A DNA stretch of 63,622 nucleotides from Purshia tridentata (GCA_003254885.1 QANT01001318.1:1-63622), one strand, 5' to 3'; shown: positions 13,661 through 24,740, counted from the first letter of the stretch. Translations and numbers: made by a program. The notes: generated by a model from the sequence alone, not told the origin.

Positions 13661-14607
13661 TTAACCAAAGTAGGAAACATTTTCACTTGAAAGGGTGCTA
13701 TAGTCGGTGGCGCTGGTTGGTTGTTGTTGAGTAGTGTACATAGAAGAAGAGGAAGAAGTAGGAGGTAGAGGAGGCAGTGGTGGTGGTGGAGGCGGCGGGT
13801 GCTGTTGTTGGGTCGGCGGCAGGGCAGCAACCGAAACAGCAGCCCCGCCGGAAGTAGAGAACAAATTAGCCATATGATGATGAGAAGAAGAATTAAGGAT
13901 ATTTGCTTCCCTATACTTGTACTTAAGTATCTCACCCCTCACTGCATTGAGCTCAGCTTGCAAAGACTGAACTTGTTGTTGCAATGCCGAAATTGCCCCC
14001 ATGCATCCATAAACCGGATCTCTCAACCTCACGTTGGCTTCATAAACAAGACTATTTGCAGCGTCTGCTCTTTGACTCTCGGGTACCTCCTGAAAATTAA
14101 TTAGTTAAAATTGATTAATAATTAAGAAGAGCAAGGAATTATATATGTTGTTGATTTTGAATAATTAGGGTTTTGAATTAGAGTAGGGTACCAACCATGA
14201 GCATCTTGGAGACGTTGCTGGCACCGAAGACTTTGTGGACGGAGGCGAACTTCTGGGGTTCGTGGGGAGAGAAGTAGGGAGAGAAGGGGCATTCCTGTGC
14301 ACATCTTCGTCTTAAGAGCTTGCAGGCTGCACATGGGGTGATGGTGTTTAGGGTTCCGGGTGGACCCAACATGTGTCTTCTTCCCATTTGATGATGATAT
14401 TGAGAATTAGAAGCATCTATTTCTCTCTTGATCTTCTTCCCTATCTCATCAAATCTCTCCCTATCAATTAGCAACAATAGTTGATGATGATGATAATATT
14501 ATAATTAACCCATAATTATAAGCCTTGTTCTTAAATGTGAGAGAGAGAGAGAGAGAGAGAAGTGGGTATAGAGGTATTTAATGAAATACGTACCTTTCTC
14601 TGGACAT
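13661..14607 (-). CDS. LBD15: LOB-domain transcription factor, LBD15-like
   Basis: Three exons on the minus strand: 14594-14607 (only 14 nt), 14196-14460 and 13661-14089, giving 235 residues. The tiny first exon encodes MSRE plus part of an Arg codon. Splicing restores MSRERERFDEIGKKIKRE, matching the N-terminus I remember for Arabidopsis LBD15. The LOB domain shows the zinc-finger-like block CAACKLLRRRCAQEC, the GAS block FASVHKVFGASNVSKMLMEVP and the leucine-zipper-like region ISALQQQVQSLQAELNAVRGEIL (split here as ISALQQQVQS / LQAELNAVRGEIL). The C-terminus is low-complexity, rich in Pro, Ser and Gln. LBD15 relatives are nuclear regulators of vascular and meristem development. Intron 1 holds a (GA)n run. 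The first exon is easily missed by gene finders. Confidence 0.95.
14534..14561 (-). repeat. (GA)n microsatellite in LBD intron 1
   Basis: A GAGAGA run on the + strand inside the first intron, near the 14-nt first exon. GA/CT tracts near plant start sites can bind BPC proteins; that role is only a possibility here. Confidence 0.8.
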
Positions 14608-14785
14608 TCAGGCATGCTCTCTGGGTGTGAGTGTGGGATAGGGTGGAGTGGCTAAAAGAGAAAGAGAAGGAGGAAAAGGGAATTAAGAAGCTAGCTAGGA
14701 ATTGTTAAATAAGGGCGGGCGTACAAAGGAGTGTACTTCAAAGCCAAGATATACCCAGAAAAGTAGAGAAAAGTGGTCCACTCCA

Positions 14786-14794
14786 CTCTTTATA
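14786..14794 (-). promoter_or_regulatory. Candidate TATA box of the LBD gene
   Basis: The minus strand reads TATAAAGAG, about 180 bp upstream of the ATG at 14607. A longer TA run just upstream (about 14800-14815) is an alternative. Confidence 0.35.
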
Positions 14795-15465
14795 TTGTTT
14801 ATATATATATATATAAATTATTGAGACAAAGAATTGAAATCTCAAACTGCAACAAAAAAAAGGGATAGCTAGCTCAAAGGGATATATGGAGTTTAGTGTG
14901 ACTGAAATGTATAATATATATTTGAACTGAATGACTTGTTTGTCTTGTTGGTGATGATGGGTTTGGTTGAAACTGTACGAGAGAACTTGAGGAATTATAG
15001 TTCTTCACAGATCAAACAAATCAGTACTCTTTGGGTGTCTGATAGATCGAGATATGAAGCAGAGACTAAGATGCGTACTGCGCAAAGCATAAATGCCAGC
15101 TCAATGATACGTGCTCTTTGGCTCACGTGTGAGTCCTTAAATGTGTTTGACTTTTTGAATCCACCATTTCAATTTTCATTTCATGCCCTGCATGTGCTTC
15201 TTGCTTCATTCTCACCACAGAGTACAGACCTAATTAACTAGCTTTTTTCTATCTTCTTTTTTTAATGAAAAACTGCATATGTATTATCAGATAGTAAATG
15301 TTTATATATCTTAATAACCTAAGAAAAACTCATATACGTGTTACATCTTATTTTATGACATGCGCGCTTAGGTATAATTATTTTTGGGGGATTATAGCAT
15401 CAATATATTCTTCAATACTCATACTAAAAGTTTGACTTTCGTTCTATATATTTCTCTCTTTGAAT

Positions 15466-15519
15466 CAAAAAGAGAAAAAAGGTTCTTAACCAAAAAAAAA
15501 AAAAAAAAGAGAAAAAGGT
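15466..15519 (+). mobile_element. Micro-retroposon candidate: TCTTAACC(A)n with near-exact duplication
   Basis: AAAAAGAGAAAAAAGGT (about 15467-15483) and AAAAAGAGAAAAAGGT (about 15504-15519) flank TCTTAACC plus a run of about 17 A. The copies differ by one A. Because the duplication is itself A-rich, chance or slippage is harder to exclude than at the other sites. Confidence 0.45.
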
Positions 15520-16771
15520 ATAATATATCTTACGCATAATCGGTATCATAAAACAATTAGTTATTGGTCAATCTTGAACAAAAAAAAAATAGTGATCATA
15601 AATTTAAGCAGGAATATTAATGCAGGCATGTTAGTTTCTTGTCAATATCAAGAACCACCTTTGATTTAAAAAGCCCATATCTGCTGGGATCTAGCTCAGA
15701 AAACGAAGTTAATTTTCATATCAGCATCACCGTATGAAAACCGCAATTTGTACTTGAAGTTGGCCAAGACCAATTTAATTTTAGACGTTGCTATGAGCTA
15801 ATTCAACATTAATTATATCATTAATTTACTCACAACCATAATTAATTCATTGGTCAACATGAACTACATATATATATATATATATAGTAAATTAATTCAA
15901 CAATCAGAATACCTTTTATTTTCTTTCCATTTCTGGTAGCTATATAACTTACACCCACTGAAACTAGCCAGCTACTCAGTTCTCTCATTTCAGGTAAACG
16001 TTGCTATTCCTTGTCTATTTCACTCAGTATTCGATATTTACAAGCAAAAGTAAACACACACCCAGAAAAAGAGAGACAGAGAGAGAAACAAAAAGGTAAA
16101 TTAAAGTTGCTTACAATTTTATTTTATTTTTCTGTCATCTCAAACTCCTCTTCCTTGAAGGTAGATACATGCACCATGTCAACAAGTTGATCGATTGATT
16201 GACAGTTAATGTTAGCAAAAATTCCCACTTCAATTAAGAAGCTCACAACTAAATCTAAAGAAATTACTCAACAATATCAGTGATGTCTACAGAAAAAGAC
16301 TAGACACCCTTCAAGATAAGTTATTAATCATCCTTAATTTTGTAGGCAGCTATGACTTTAGTCTTTAGCTTTGTGACGGATACACATATACAGGTGCTGA
16401 TTTTCTCGACAGCTCACCTACATTTTCCGATCATATAAGGAAAGCATTGTGATTAATCTAACATAGCTGGTTTTTTAAACTATCCATATTTTGCATTGCC
16501 CATATGTTTCTAGTGCTGTCAACGTAGCCCAAATGATTATATACTTTGTTCAATGCTAAGCTTGATCTATCAAATTTTGCTTTCCCCAATTAATTAGTAT
16601 CTAATTAAGAAGAAACACAATGCCTTTATTAGATTTGAGTTGTGTGCCACAGTAGCATGGCACACGCATATATGCTTGACTATGGAAATGTTCAATTGGT
16701 TTCTCGATTGACCAGCTAGTTCTAATATGCTAAACTTCATGTATTGACTAGCTACAGCGGTAGAACTACTT

Positions 16772-16808
16772 TAAGCCAAGTTTTTGTTTTGGCCACTAAG
16801 CCAAGTTT
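16772..16808 (-). mobile_element. Micro-retroposon candidate: GTGGCC-A-rich insert, 12-bp duplication
   Basis: TAAGCCAAGTTT at 16772-16783 and 16797-16808 flank TTGTTTTGGCCAC, which on the minus strand reads GTGGCCAAAACAA. The implied nick on the + strand is GTTT/AAAG, a good LINE-endonuclease context. A third partial copy (AAGCCAAGTTTAAG) about 20 bp downstream makes simple local duplication an alternative. Confidence 0.5.
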
Positions 16809-17004
16809 AAAGACGCAATTAAGCCAAGTTTAAGTCCAATGACCTAATTACTAAGGCAAGGCAAAATTAGGATAGTATATTATTGGTCGGTAAAGATAAT
16901 GGGATGCGGGGAAATTCTTAGTTGTGATATTGGGGAGTGTTTTGTCAAAGTGGGTGGTGAAAGGGAGGGAAGTGAATTAATAAGAGATATATAGAGAAAG
17001 AGGA

Positions 17005-17035
<31 letters not shown>

Positions 17036-17303
17036 TAAATTTGAAGAGAAACGAATTGAATTCAATTGAAGGCACTAAATATAATTAATATATATATATA
17101 TGTATGCATGTATTGCTTAGAATTGAAGGGAATGACACCGATCTTAGTAGCTAGCTCTTGTTTGACCCGTATTATAAGGCTAACAAGTCGCCCCGATGTT
17201 CTCTCATCCCCAGCCTACTTTCTCACTCACTCACTCTACCTTGTAATTATCAGCACCAAAACCCACAACTTAATTACTCACTCTTGCAATTCGGAGCCAA
17301 TGG

Positions 17304-17673
17304 TTTATAAGCAGGGGCGGATGCACTAAGGGACAAAGGGGTCGAGCGACCCCCTGGACACCAGCGATTTGGCTTGAGAGTTGTCGGACTTGAGACATTT
17401 TGACCCCCCGGACTGTTGTGTGCAACTCTCTATACACCAGGTGTTTGGTGAAATGCCTGAATGACTGAAGCCTAAAGGTAGAAACCTTCTGCACACTAGG
17501 GGAGGCAAGCCTTTGGAAGAGAGCAGAGGAGGCAAGCCGACTCTGCCTAAACCAGTTGCCACACACTTATGATACTTTTAAAAATTTTGCTGCCGCTTCG
17601 TGGCACCAAGTAAAAAAGTGTTCTAACCTTGACCCCCCAGGTTAAAAATCCTGGATCCGGCACTATTTATAAG
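17304..17673. mobile_element. hAT-type MITE with perfect 8-bp TSD
   Basis: A 354-bp element (17312-17665) is flanked by perfect 8-bp repeats TTTATAAG at 17304-17311 and 17666-17673. Its ends are imperfect inverted repeats: left CAGGGGCGGATGCAC, right (reverse complement) TAGTGCCGGATCCAG. An 8-bp duplication with CAGNG-like ends is the hallmark of hAT transposons. It has no transposase, so it needs an enzyme supplied from elsewhere. Open frames inside it (about 17270-17566, minus) are incidental. Confidence 0.88.
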
Positions 17674-17696
17674 CCTTTAGGTGCATGCCCTAAATA

Positions 17697-17728
17697 AATA
17701 AATAAATAAATAAATGTATGTATGTATG
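17697..17728 (+). repeat. (AAAT)n/(GTAT)n microsatellite
   Basis: AAATAAATAAAT units followed by ATGTATGTATGTATG, just after the hAT element. Confidence 0.85.
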
Positions 17729-17775
17729 AACCAGCTTTCAAATATATAAAGACCCCTGGTCGATATGTAAATTTG

Positions 17776-18045
17776 GTTATGATTTTGAGAGAAATTTCAC
17801 ATTGAAAATATAAGGGTCTTGTTAATAGTTTATAATGGTATGAGCTACTTCTCCCATTGCCAAATGATTTTGGGATGAATACTTATTAGAGTAGGTTATC
17901 TATGTATTAGGCTTCAATGATTCCACACATGCGACGGCGTGTGTTGAAAGAAAACCCACATTGAAAATGTGAGAGTTTTGCTAGTGGTTTATATGAATTT
18001 AGGTTACTTCTCTCATTACCAATTAATTTTGGGATGAATGTTTAA
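17776..18045 (+). repeat. Imperfect 100-bp direct repeat, possible TRIM or LTR relic
   Basis: Two diverged copies, about 17776-17881 and 17940-18045. Shared words include CACATTGAAAAT, GTTTATA, TACTTCTC and the ending TTTTGGGATGAAT. The second begins TGTTGAAAGAAAACCCACATT, which resembles LTR starts. It could be a decayed short LTR retroelement. No internal coding region is left. Confidence 0.5.
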
Positions 18046-19400
18046 ATTCCTTCAATAATATGATCCCCAATTGGCATGGTATTAATTTTGATCCAAAACC
18101 TACCACACATATTATTTGAATTCAACTTTTTTTATACCGAACAAACATTCGTTTCAAAGCTCTACATCTTAAGGTCAACATATATATATGCATATCAAGA
18201 AAACCATAAATTTTAGCTCTTCATATGCATCAACTTCGATTGGTTGTAAAATGTATAGCTGTCATGCATGTGACTCTTGTTTATGACAACCTCAGACTTC
18301 TCCCTAGCTAGCTAGCTACAGGTCCATATGTATATTGAATCCTCGATCAGTTAATACATCTCATACTTTTTTTTTACTTTTTTTTTTAAAATATTTTATA
18401 TACAGTTGGATTAATGACTGCCAAACCTTGCTGCCCCACCAAATTAAAGAGCGCTGCATTTCCATGCGTGATGCGTGCATATATATATATATATGCTAAT
18501 TAAGGTGTAAGCTAGCTTAAGAGTACTCTAATGGAAAATTCCCAACAAATTAAAACAGAAAAATGAATGGCATGATGAAAAGGTACTGATCCATCACCTT
18601 CTACCTCATCGGCGTCATCGCAATGTCACGTAAGCTAGAGTTCATTACATCTATAAATACCACATATATCATAATGGACCCTTAAATTTGTCGGGTTCGT
18701 TTGGTATCATTTTTAGAAAATTTATTCTTCATAATTCTCAAAATTTTAGATATCCACGAAGAACACTGTAGCTTACTTCTAGAAATTGTTCCAAAATAAG
18801 AACATATAGAACGTGCCCTTTGTATAATATACAGCACACGAAGCCACAGTTTGAATTTTTATTTATTCGCACATGGATGGATCCCACTGCATTTAACTCA
18901 AGCCACCAGCTGCCACTGCACCCTCTACTCTATCTCCTTAAAACAATGTCATGCCCACAAGTGCAAATAATGTGATTTCTGATTCACATCAAACTAACAA
19001 AGCTACTTTGATTATTGCAATCAAAATACTTAATGAATCACCCAAAACAGCATTATCTGATGATATTCACGACGAGATAAGATCAAATTTGGACTCTTGG
19101 CTCAAAATTAGAAAACTGAATTCCATGGATATATTATGTTCGAATTTTGATCTCATGATAGGAGATGACATTAATGAGAATATTTATGGTCACACTCCAT
19201 GCAAAAATTAAGGTTCATATTCATGGTAGTCCACATCGATCACTGCATGCCACTTACACAGATTAAGATTCTACAAATTAGAAGAAGAAAGATTTAACAC
19301 GTACATGATATTGATCACACAGAAATCCTAATTAATTAAGCAATATTTGCATGTACTAGAAAGTCTGCCTGCTAGTGCTAGTAATGGACAAGAAGGAAAA
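18046..19400. other. Intergenic spacer with one unclassified open frame
   Basis: A/T-rich spacer with T-runs near 18367-18390 and an AT microsatellite near 18481. An 86-codon frame at 18951-19211 (+) is fairly balanced in composition but matches no family I recognise. It has no visible promoter or splice context, so it is not called as a gene. Confidence 0.5.
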
Positions 19401-20057
19401 TTACATGTTCCGCACTGAAAAGCAGCCTCCTCGGATCCCGTTGAAATTTGTACTAGGTTTGTGTTTCACGCCATAGCACAGAGTGGAAGTGGGTGATCCA
19501 GAGGTTGGATCAGCATCATCGTCGTCATCATCATCGTCTTCATCATAATAGTCAAAGGGCTGCTTCTTCCTTGAAACCGAGAAACATGGATGTTTCTCAT
19601 GGTGATGAGTACTAGTAGGACCCTTTTTAATTTTCAAAGATGATGATGCTGATGAATGTGATGATGATGACCATGATGAATAAGAAGAAGATGATGATAT
19701 AGAGGACAGTGATGATGATGGTGATGGAGACATGTGGGTCTTTCGCAGTGTTAGCAGCCTAGTTGGGAAAATGGTGTCCAAAAGTAGCTTTGCTTTGGAG
19801 CTCTTTTTGGATTGCAAGGATTTTGGGTTTTTAGGATTAGTAGAATAGGAAGGAGGGGGTGTGAGAGGAGGAAGAGAGGTGTGAGAAAGAGTGTGCTTAG
19901 GGGTTCCTGGCTGTGACTCCCACATGAATGGCACTGCACCAGCTGCTTCTCCATAATAGACTCTGCTGGAAGAGTTGGCCTTGGAGCTCTCCTTGGACAC
20001 AAGCCTAGAGAAGAACTTGTTGTCATAATGATGACCATCAGGAGTACTCACTACCAT
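19401..20057 (-). CDS. Plant-specific DUF688-like hypothetical protein
   Basis: A single exon of 218 residues. The recognisable block is VPFMWESQPGTPKH (about residues 43-56), typical of plant DUF688-type proteins (consensus VPFxWExxPGxPK). The rest is low-complexity: a Pro-rich stretch at about 62-75, a long Ser-rich run (about 110-142) and an acidic run of Asp around residue 175. The C-terminus GGCFSVRNM resembles small plant proteins such as the one I recall beside LBD15 and the WEB gene in Arabidopsis (At2g40475). The function is unknown. A disordered nuclear or cytosolic protein is the most that can be inferred. The ATG at 20057 begins MVVSTPDGHHYDNKFFSRLV, a conserved-looking start. Confidence 0.82.
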   Translation of the reverse strand: MVVSTPDGHHYDNKFFSRLVSKESSKANSSSRVYYGEAAGAVPFMWESQPGTPKHTLSHTSLPPLTPPPSYSTNPKNPKSLQSKKSSKAKLLLDTIFPTRLLTLRKTHMSPSPSSSLSSISSSSSYSSWSSSSHSSASSSLKIKKGPTSTHHHEKHPCFSVSRKKQPFDYYDEDDDDDDDDADPTSGSPTSTLCYGVKHKPSTNFNGIRGGCFSVRNM

Positions 20058-20273
20058 TTTGGATTCTTGAGCTTCTTAACTGGCTTCTGCTAGCTTCACT
20101 AGCAGCAGATCTGAGATTCAAGATCCGAAGATGAAGCAGCTAGCTAAAAGCTGATGATATATTGTATTCAATACAATATCTTGTACACCAGTTGAGTTGG
20201 TTGGGTTTTTGCCATTACTGCTCTCCCCATTAATTTAAGGTTCCACGTACACACCCATGGCTAGCCCCATAAA

Positions 20274-20306
<33 letters not shown>

Positions 20307-21732
20307 AACTCATTGTAACTACGATATAGTCCTCATTTAAAAGTCAATAAGAGATTACATGTGGAGTCTATTTCACATTATAATTCGACAATAAAAATCG
20401 TCTATTTTTAAGTCTCAATTTAATAATCAATTTTGTAAAAAATAAAAGAAAAAAGTAAGAGGAGATCATTTAACTATTTGATTTAAGTATTTATTAAAAA
20501 CTTTATGTTCGTCAATTTATTTTATCAAAAGTAAATATCTTAACGCTTTTTTATTTGTCTAATTTTTTACATAAATGATCTTTAAATAAAAACTTAAAAG
20601 ATAAACAGCTTAGTGAGGTAGTTCAATTAGTTAGGCTTTAAGTTTGCTCTCTAGTGATCAACAACTCCTTACAAGGTTAGACTACTAGAGATTTATCTCT
20701 CATGAATTTCCTAATTCCAGTGTGGACAGTTTGATTTTCCGAATTTGTCTCAATCAGACATCATTTTTGTTTGATTAATCAACTGTTGCTTGTCCATAAA
20801 ATTTGAATTCAAATTCTATAGGAAGATTGTGCCATCCACTAGACAAATTGTCATTGACTTAATTAGCACATAACTTAATTAAGCTTAAAATTATTGAAGT
20901 GGGGATTCCTCAATTAGCCAGTAAAATCTCATCGGCTCTCTTATTTTTCTAAAAATTGATTGAATACGTCATATAGCAACTACCCCATAAATAATATTTG
21001 GAAGATTAATTATAAGGCTATGCTGATGATGATGATCACATGGGTTTAGCAGGACCCTACGTATATATAAATCATAATCGCCATAACAAAAAACAGTAGA
21101 GGAAGTATGAGATTTGGTTAGGAATGAGCACACTGTGTAATAAATGAGAGTGTTGATGGTGGTCCATAAATCCTGAGTAGTTGTTTTAATGGTAGAATTG
21201 GATGCTGCCTCAAAAACATGTTCATTGTATTTTTGTGTAGGGGGGTTATATATATATATATAACTTGGACCCATTGCATTTACTGGTGCACCGTGGCATG
21301 TATGGCGGTAGCAGGATTACTATTATTATTAATTTATTTTGGGGGACCACTATATATTATATATATGGCCTGTTTAATTACAACCTGCTTCATTTCTCTT
21401 GGGATCTCACACACGTACGCACACTCACACTCTCATGCATGTACACCCACAATGAAATAAATGATACTAATTAATAATTCAGGTCAATCGCGAGAGTCTG
21501 ATGACCCAAATGAATTGTAATACAATAATATTATACTTATTATATTTTTATATTACTTAATGTGTTATCATTTTTAGATATTATACTTATTAAAATTTTA
21601 GATAAAAAATACCAAAATAAATGAATATACGCAAAGAAAATATCTAAATATAATGTATAAATAAAGCACGTACAGAAAATATCTAAAACAATTAATATAC
21701 CTATAAAATTCCAGGACATGTGCAGGCAAAAG
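20058..21732. other. Intergenic spacer
   Basis: It contains an (AT)n microsatellite (about 20286-20306) and A/T-rich DNA. The open frames at 20969-21274 and 21218-21474 cover a TA run and look spurious. No tRNA or conserved coding sequence was seen. Confidence 0.5.
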
Positions 21733-21806
21733 CACTACAAGAAGAAACAGTTTGGGCGACGAAATTTTAGTTTCCGTCGCCCAATATCTTTCTTCTTGTA
21801 GTGAAG
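21730..21806. mobile_element. 71-bp CACTA-type mini-MITE with 3-bp TSD
   Basis: The element 21733-21803 starts CACTACAAGAAGAAA and ends TTTCTTCTTGTAGTG, perfect inverted repeats of 15 bp. Inside is a second palindrome, GGGCGACGAAA...TTTCCGTCGCCC, so the whole element folds into one hairpin. It is flanked by AAG on both sides (21730-21732 and 21804-21806). CACTA ends with a 3-bp duplication define the CMC/EnSpm superfamily. It is unusually short. Confidence 0.88.
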
Positions 21807-22974
21807 GTGTCGACCCCAACACTCATGAAATTGTACAATTAATTAAGCAATTGGTACAAATTGAGCTACCTAGCTCACCTTGTAATTAAGGGTGTAATAT
21901 GCTGCACTAATTAGACTCTCCAACTACCCCTCACCAGTTTCTGTTCCCAAAATTATTAGCTTATGACCCACGGCTTTAAATCAGATAGACTCTTCATCCC
22001 TTTGCCACTACAGACGACAAATATGAATGCTCTCTTGCCTCACTTGCCTCATTGCTTTCTTTTATTCTTGGGTGGATTCTAGGTACACATGCAGTTTTAT
22101 TTTTTATAATTAAATATTATAACTAAACATTCAAGCTAGCAAGCAACCATGATGCAATGCGTAATCAACGGGGGCTTAAATAACATGCCAACTTCTCTTG
22201 TTATACATGCATGATGTAACAAATAATGATAGCAATGCTTCTCTGATTTTATTTCGAGTTTTACTTTGAGTTATGAACTTATTTTTAAATTTTATAGTTT
22301 ACGAATTTTTACATGTGTATCACTTTAGTCTATTTTATCAATTTTATTTATATTTTATTTTTTAATTTTAATCAAGTATATAATATTAAGGGAAAAAAAT
22401 TATGATGGGTTATTATTTATACTTTTCAAAAATTGCTCAAACCTTTTACAAATGATTAAAATTGACGGAAAAAATAAACTTAAGTGATATTCGAGTGAGA
22501 ATTCTCCGATTATTATTCTCATTTGTTATATATAGTATATGAAGATGTTCAATTCACAGCGATAGGAAGTGTGAAATTATACACCAGGAATGAGACAATG
22601 TGTGAAGCAGAGAGAGAGAGAGAGAGAGAGAGGTAGGCAAGAACTAAAGGAATATAATAAATGGTCGCAGGGCGGCAGAGATTATAGATGCTTTCTCATC
22701 ATATATATTATGTGGTTGTAACTTGTGGTGTATTTATTGTTATATAAATTATTACCACAATTTTTTCAATTTTTTTTGCAATTTTGACATGGGGCCTAAT
22801 AAGTCCAAAAGTAAATTGGCCACAGACGAGTCCACTCCTCTTGAAGATTTGATCACACATGGGAGAAGAAGGTCTTCAAGTCTATGCAAGCCCAAAACCA
22901 TACTCAGGCCCAAGTCTGCAACCAGCGAGTCATCCACCACGTTTCTTTCTCTTTAAGCGAAGTGTTTGTTTCTT
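21807..22974. other. Intergenic spacer with (AG)n microsatellite
   Basis: It holds an (AG)n run at about 22612-22632. An open frame at 22723-22956 (+) ends in a polar stretch (GPNKSKSKLATDESTPLED onward) that looks more protein-like than its neighbours but matches nothing I know. It is not called as a gene. Confidence 0.45.
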
Positions 22975-23227
22975 TTAAATTAGTAAAAACATTTTTGATA
23001 GTATTTGACAAAAATATATATAAGTGCTTTTATATTACAAAGCACTTTTAAGAAGTTTTTTGAGAAGCATTTAACAAGTGTTTTCTTCAATAAGCGCTTC
23101 AAGTGCTTTTGCATAAACCACTTATAATTTTTTTAAAAATTTGTGTGTGCTTATTTGTAGAACCGCTTCTAGCAAAAGCGCTACTAAATAAAAGCGCTTC
23201 TAAAAAGCAGTGCTAAACATGCCCTAA
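22975..23227. mobile_element. Decayed MITE rich in AAGCGCTT words
   Basis: The segment has many inverted and direct copies of AGCGCTTCT / AAAAGCGCT / AGTGCTTTT. It ends AAGCAGTGCTAAACATGCCCTAA, whose reverse complement TTAGGGCATGTTTAGCACTG looks like a hAT-MITE terminus. The left end is eroded, so no TSD can be read. A related fragment lies at 42376-42512. Confidence 0.5.
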
Positions 23228-23230
23228 GGA

Positions 23231-23766
23231 TTAAGGGTGCATTTCAAACTCTTGCATTCATATACAAGAATCAGTTCAAACCGAGCAACACAACTAAATT
23301 GGGTTGGATTGGCCAATTTCTAACAACCAAAAACTTGAGGTCAGTTTATAACCTGACCAACCTGACCGTCAATGGGTTGGTTAAAGGGTTGCGCTTCCAA
23401 ATAACCGATCAAAACAATCGCTCATTTAAAAAAGAATAATGTATATATTTAAAATATACACTTGGCAACACATCATTGATTAGTTTTAAGCTTATTGTAG
23501 TCCTTACTTGATATTATATATACATGGCATACGCATGATGGGGTATTTAATTTAAATATTAATTGGTATTCAGCCTTAAACTTGACGCTGGCTAAATCTA
23601 TATATTCTTTTGGGCCAAGCTCAAACATTTCAGACCGACTTTAATTGGTTTAGTTTTTCCATTTTAGTTGGTTTGGTTTGATTTGAAAATCCACCAAACC
23701 AAATGCATTGGTTTGGTCTACCGTTTGGACTCTAAACCGAATCAAACCAATGCATGTCCACCCTTA
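23231..23766. mobile_element. Putative degraded DNA transposon with AAGGGTG ends
   Basis: It starts TTAAGGGTGCAT and ends ATGCATGTCCACCCTTA, an imperfect inverted pair. The interior is built from GGTTTGGTTT / AACCAAACC words in both orientations (for example 23640-23755), giving a self-complementary structure. No TSD is readable. It abuts the preceding MITE relic, so the region looks like a landing pad. Confidence 0.45.
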
Positions 23767-24640
23767 CTTGCAACCCCAAACAAAAGGTCCCAAAGCTTTG
23801 CTTGAATTACTTTGTCCACACCTAAGTTTGTCGCAAATCGATTGAGTTGATCGTTTATTAATTGACACATTAATTAATGTATATAATGTGACGATCTAAT
23901 ACGATAAAACAATATGATATTGATTTGCGTGATCCATTTTATTTCAATTTTAATTAGTTGTACAATGACTACATTTAAAAAAGAAACGTTCTTTTTTGAA
24001 GAACTATGCAACGTAGGAGTTCCAATCAATTCACAAATTTCACATTGATCAAGGCGAGCGTAGTTCACTTTCGTTGTTCAGAAACAAACATTTCGCCTAA
24101 TTATTTGAATCCCAGCTCGGTTTTTCATTTTTCTTTACAATATAATTACAATTATAATTTATAGGCATTGATTTTAGATAACCACTAAAATTGCAATAAT
24201 CTTACTTAAGTAACCAACTTTGTTATGATATGTCATGTGGTGGATCTCTCTTTAATTTTTAAAAAATGAAAGAAAAAGTTAACGCGTGTATAATTGATTT
24301 TTACTTTTATCACTTTTTCTTTACAACAAAAAGCAGAAAACCAATATTACCATAAAAAGAAAAGCAAAAACAAAAGAAATCCACTTTAATATATTAATCT
24401 ACAAAACTAAACAGTCAAAAAGCCGAAAAACACATCATAAAGTTACCAACCAAACGAACTTTCCATCGCCTTTAAAAAGTCGATCATAACTGCAACTGCG
24501 TTAAATGACTTTCCCAAAACCCGCAATCCAAACCGTAATTCACGCTCACAAATTCAGAATCAAAGGAAGAGATCCCCTCACTCGCACCCCACACTTAGCA
24601 CTTAATTACTGAGCTCTCATTACCTCAACGACAAAAAAGT
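23767..24640. other. A/T-rich spacer upstream of the WEB gene
   Basis: No gene or clear repeat. Small open frames such as 23874-24068 (minus) have no features. Confidence 0.5.
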
Positions 24641-24644
24641 GAAC

Positions 24645-24740
24645 CACGTGTTTGACTTATTTTCAACCAAACCAATCGCCTTCAGCCACGTCACAGATGA
24701 CAAACCCCCTCACATGTAGGCTGTACCACCGCCTTATATA
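24645..24740 (+). promoter_or_regulatory. Candidate WEB promoter: G-box and TATA
   Basis: A perfect G-box CACGTG at 24645-24650 is followed by a TATATA core at 24735-24740. That spacing is typical of bZIP/bHLH-regulated plant promoters. The WEB ATG is at 24965, implying a leader near 195 nt that contains an upstream ORF. Confidence 0.5.

Larger units (their letters stand above)
14608..17303. other. Intergenic spacer upstream of the LBD gene
   Basis: It contains the LBD promoter side and A/T-rich DNA with two micro-insertions described separately. The open frame at 14936-15241 has no recognisable features. A TA-rich microsatellite lies near 17018-17035. Confidence 0.55.

Noticed and set aside
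17270-17566. 98-codon minus-strand frame
   Set aside because: It lies almost wholly inside the hAT MITE and extends across its end, so it is incidental.
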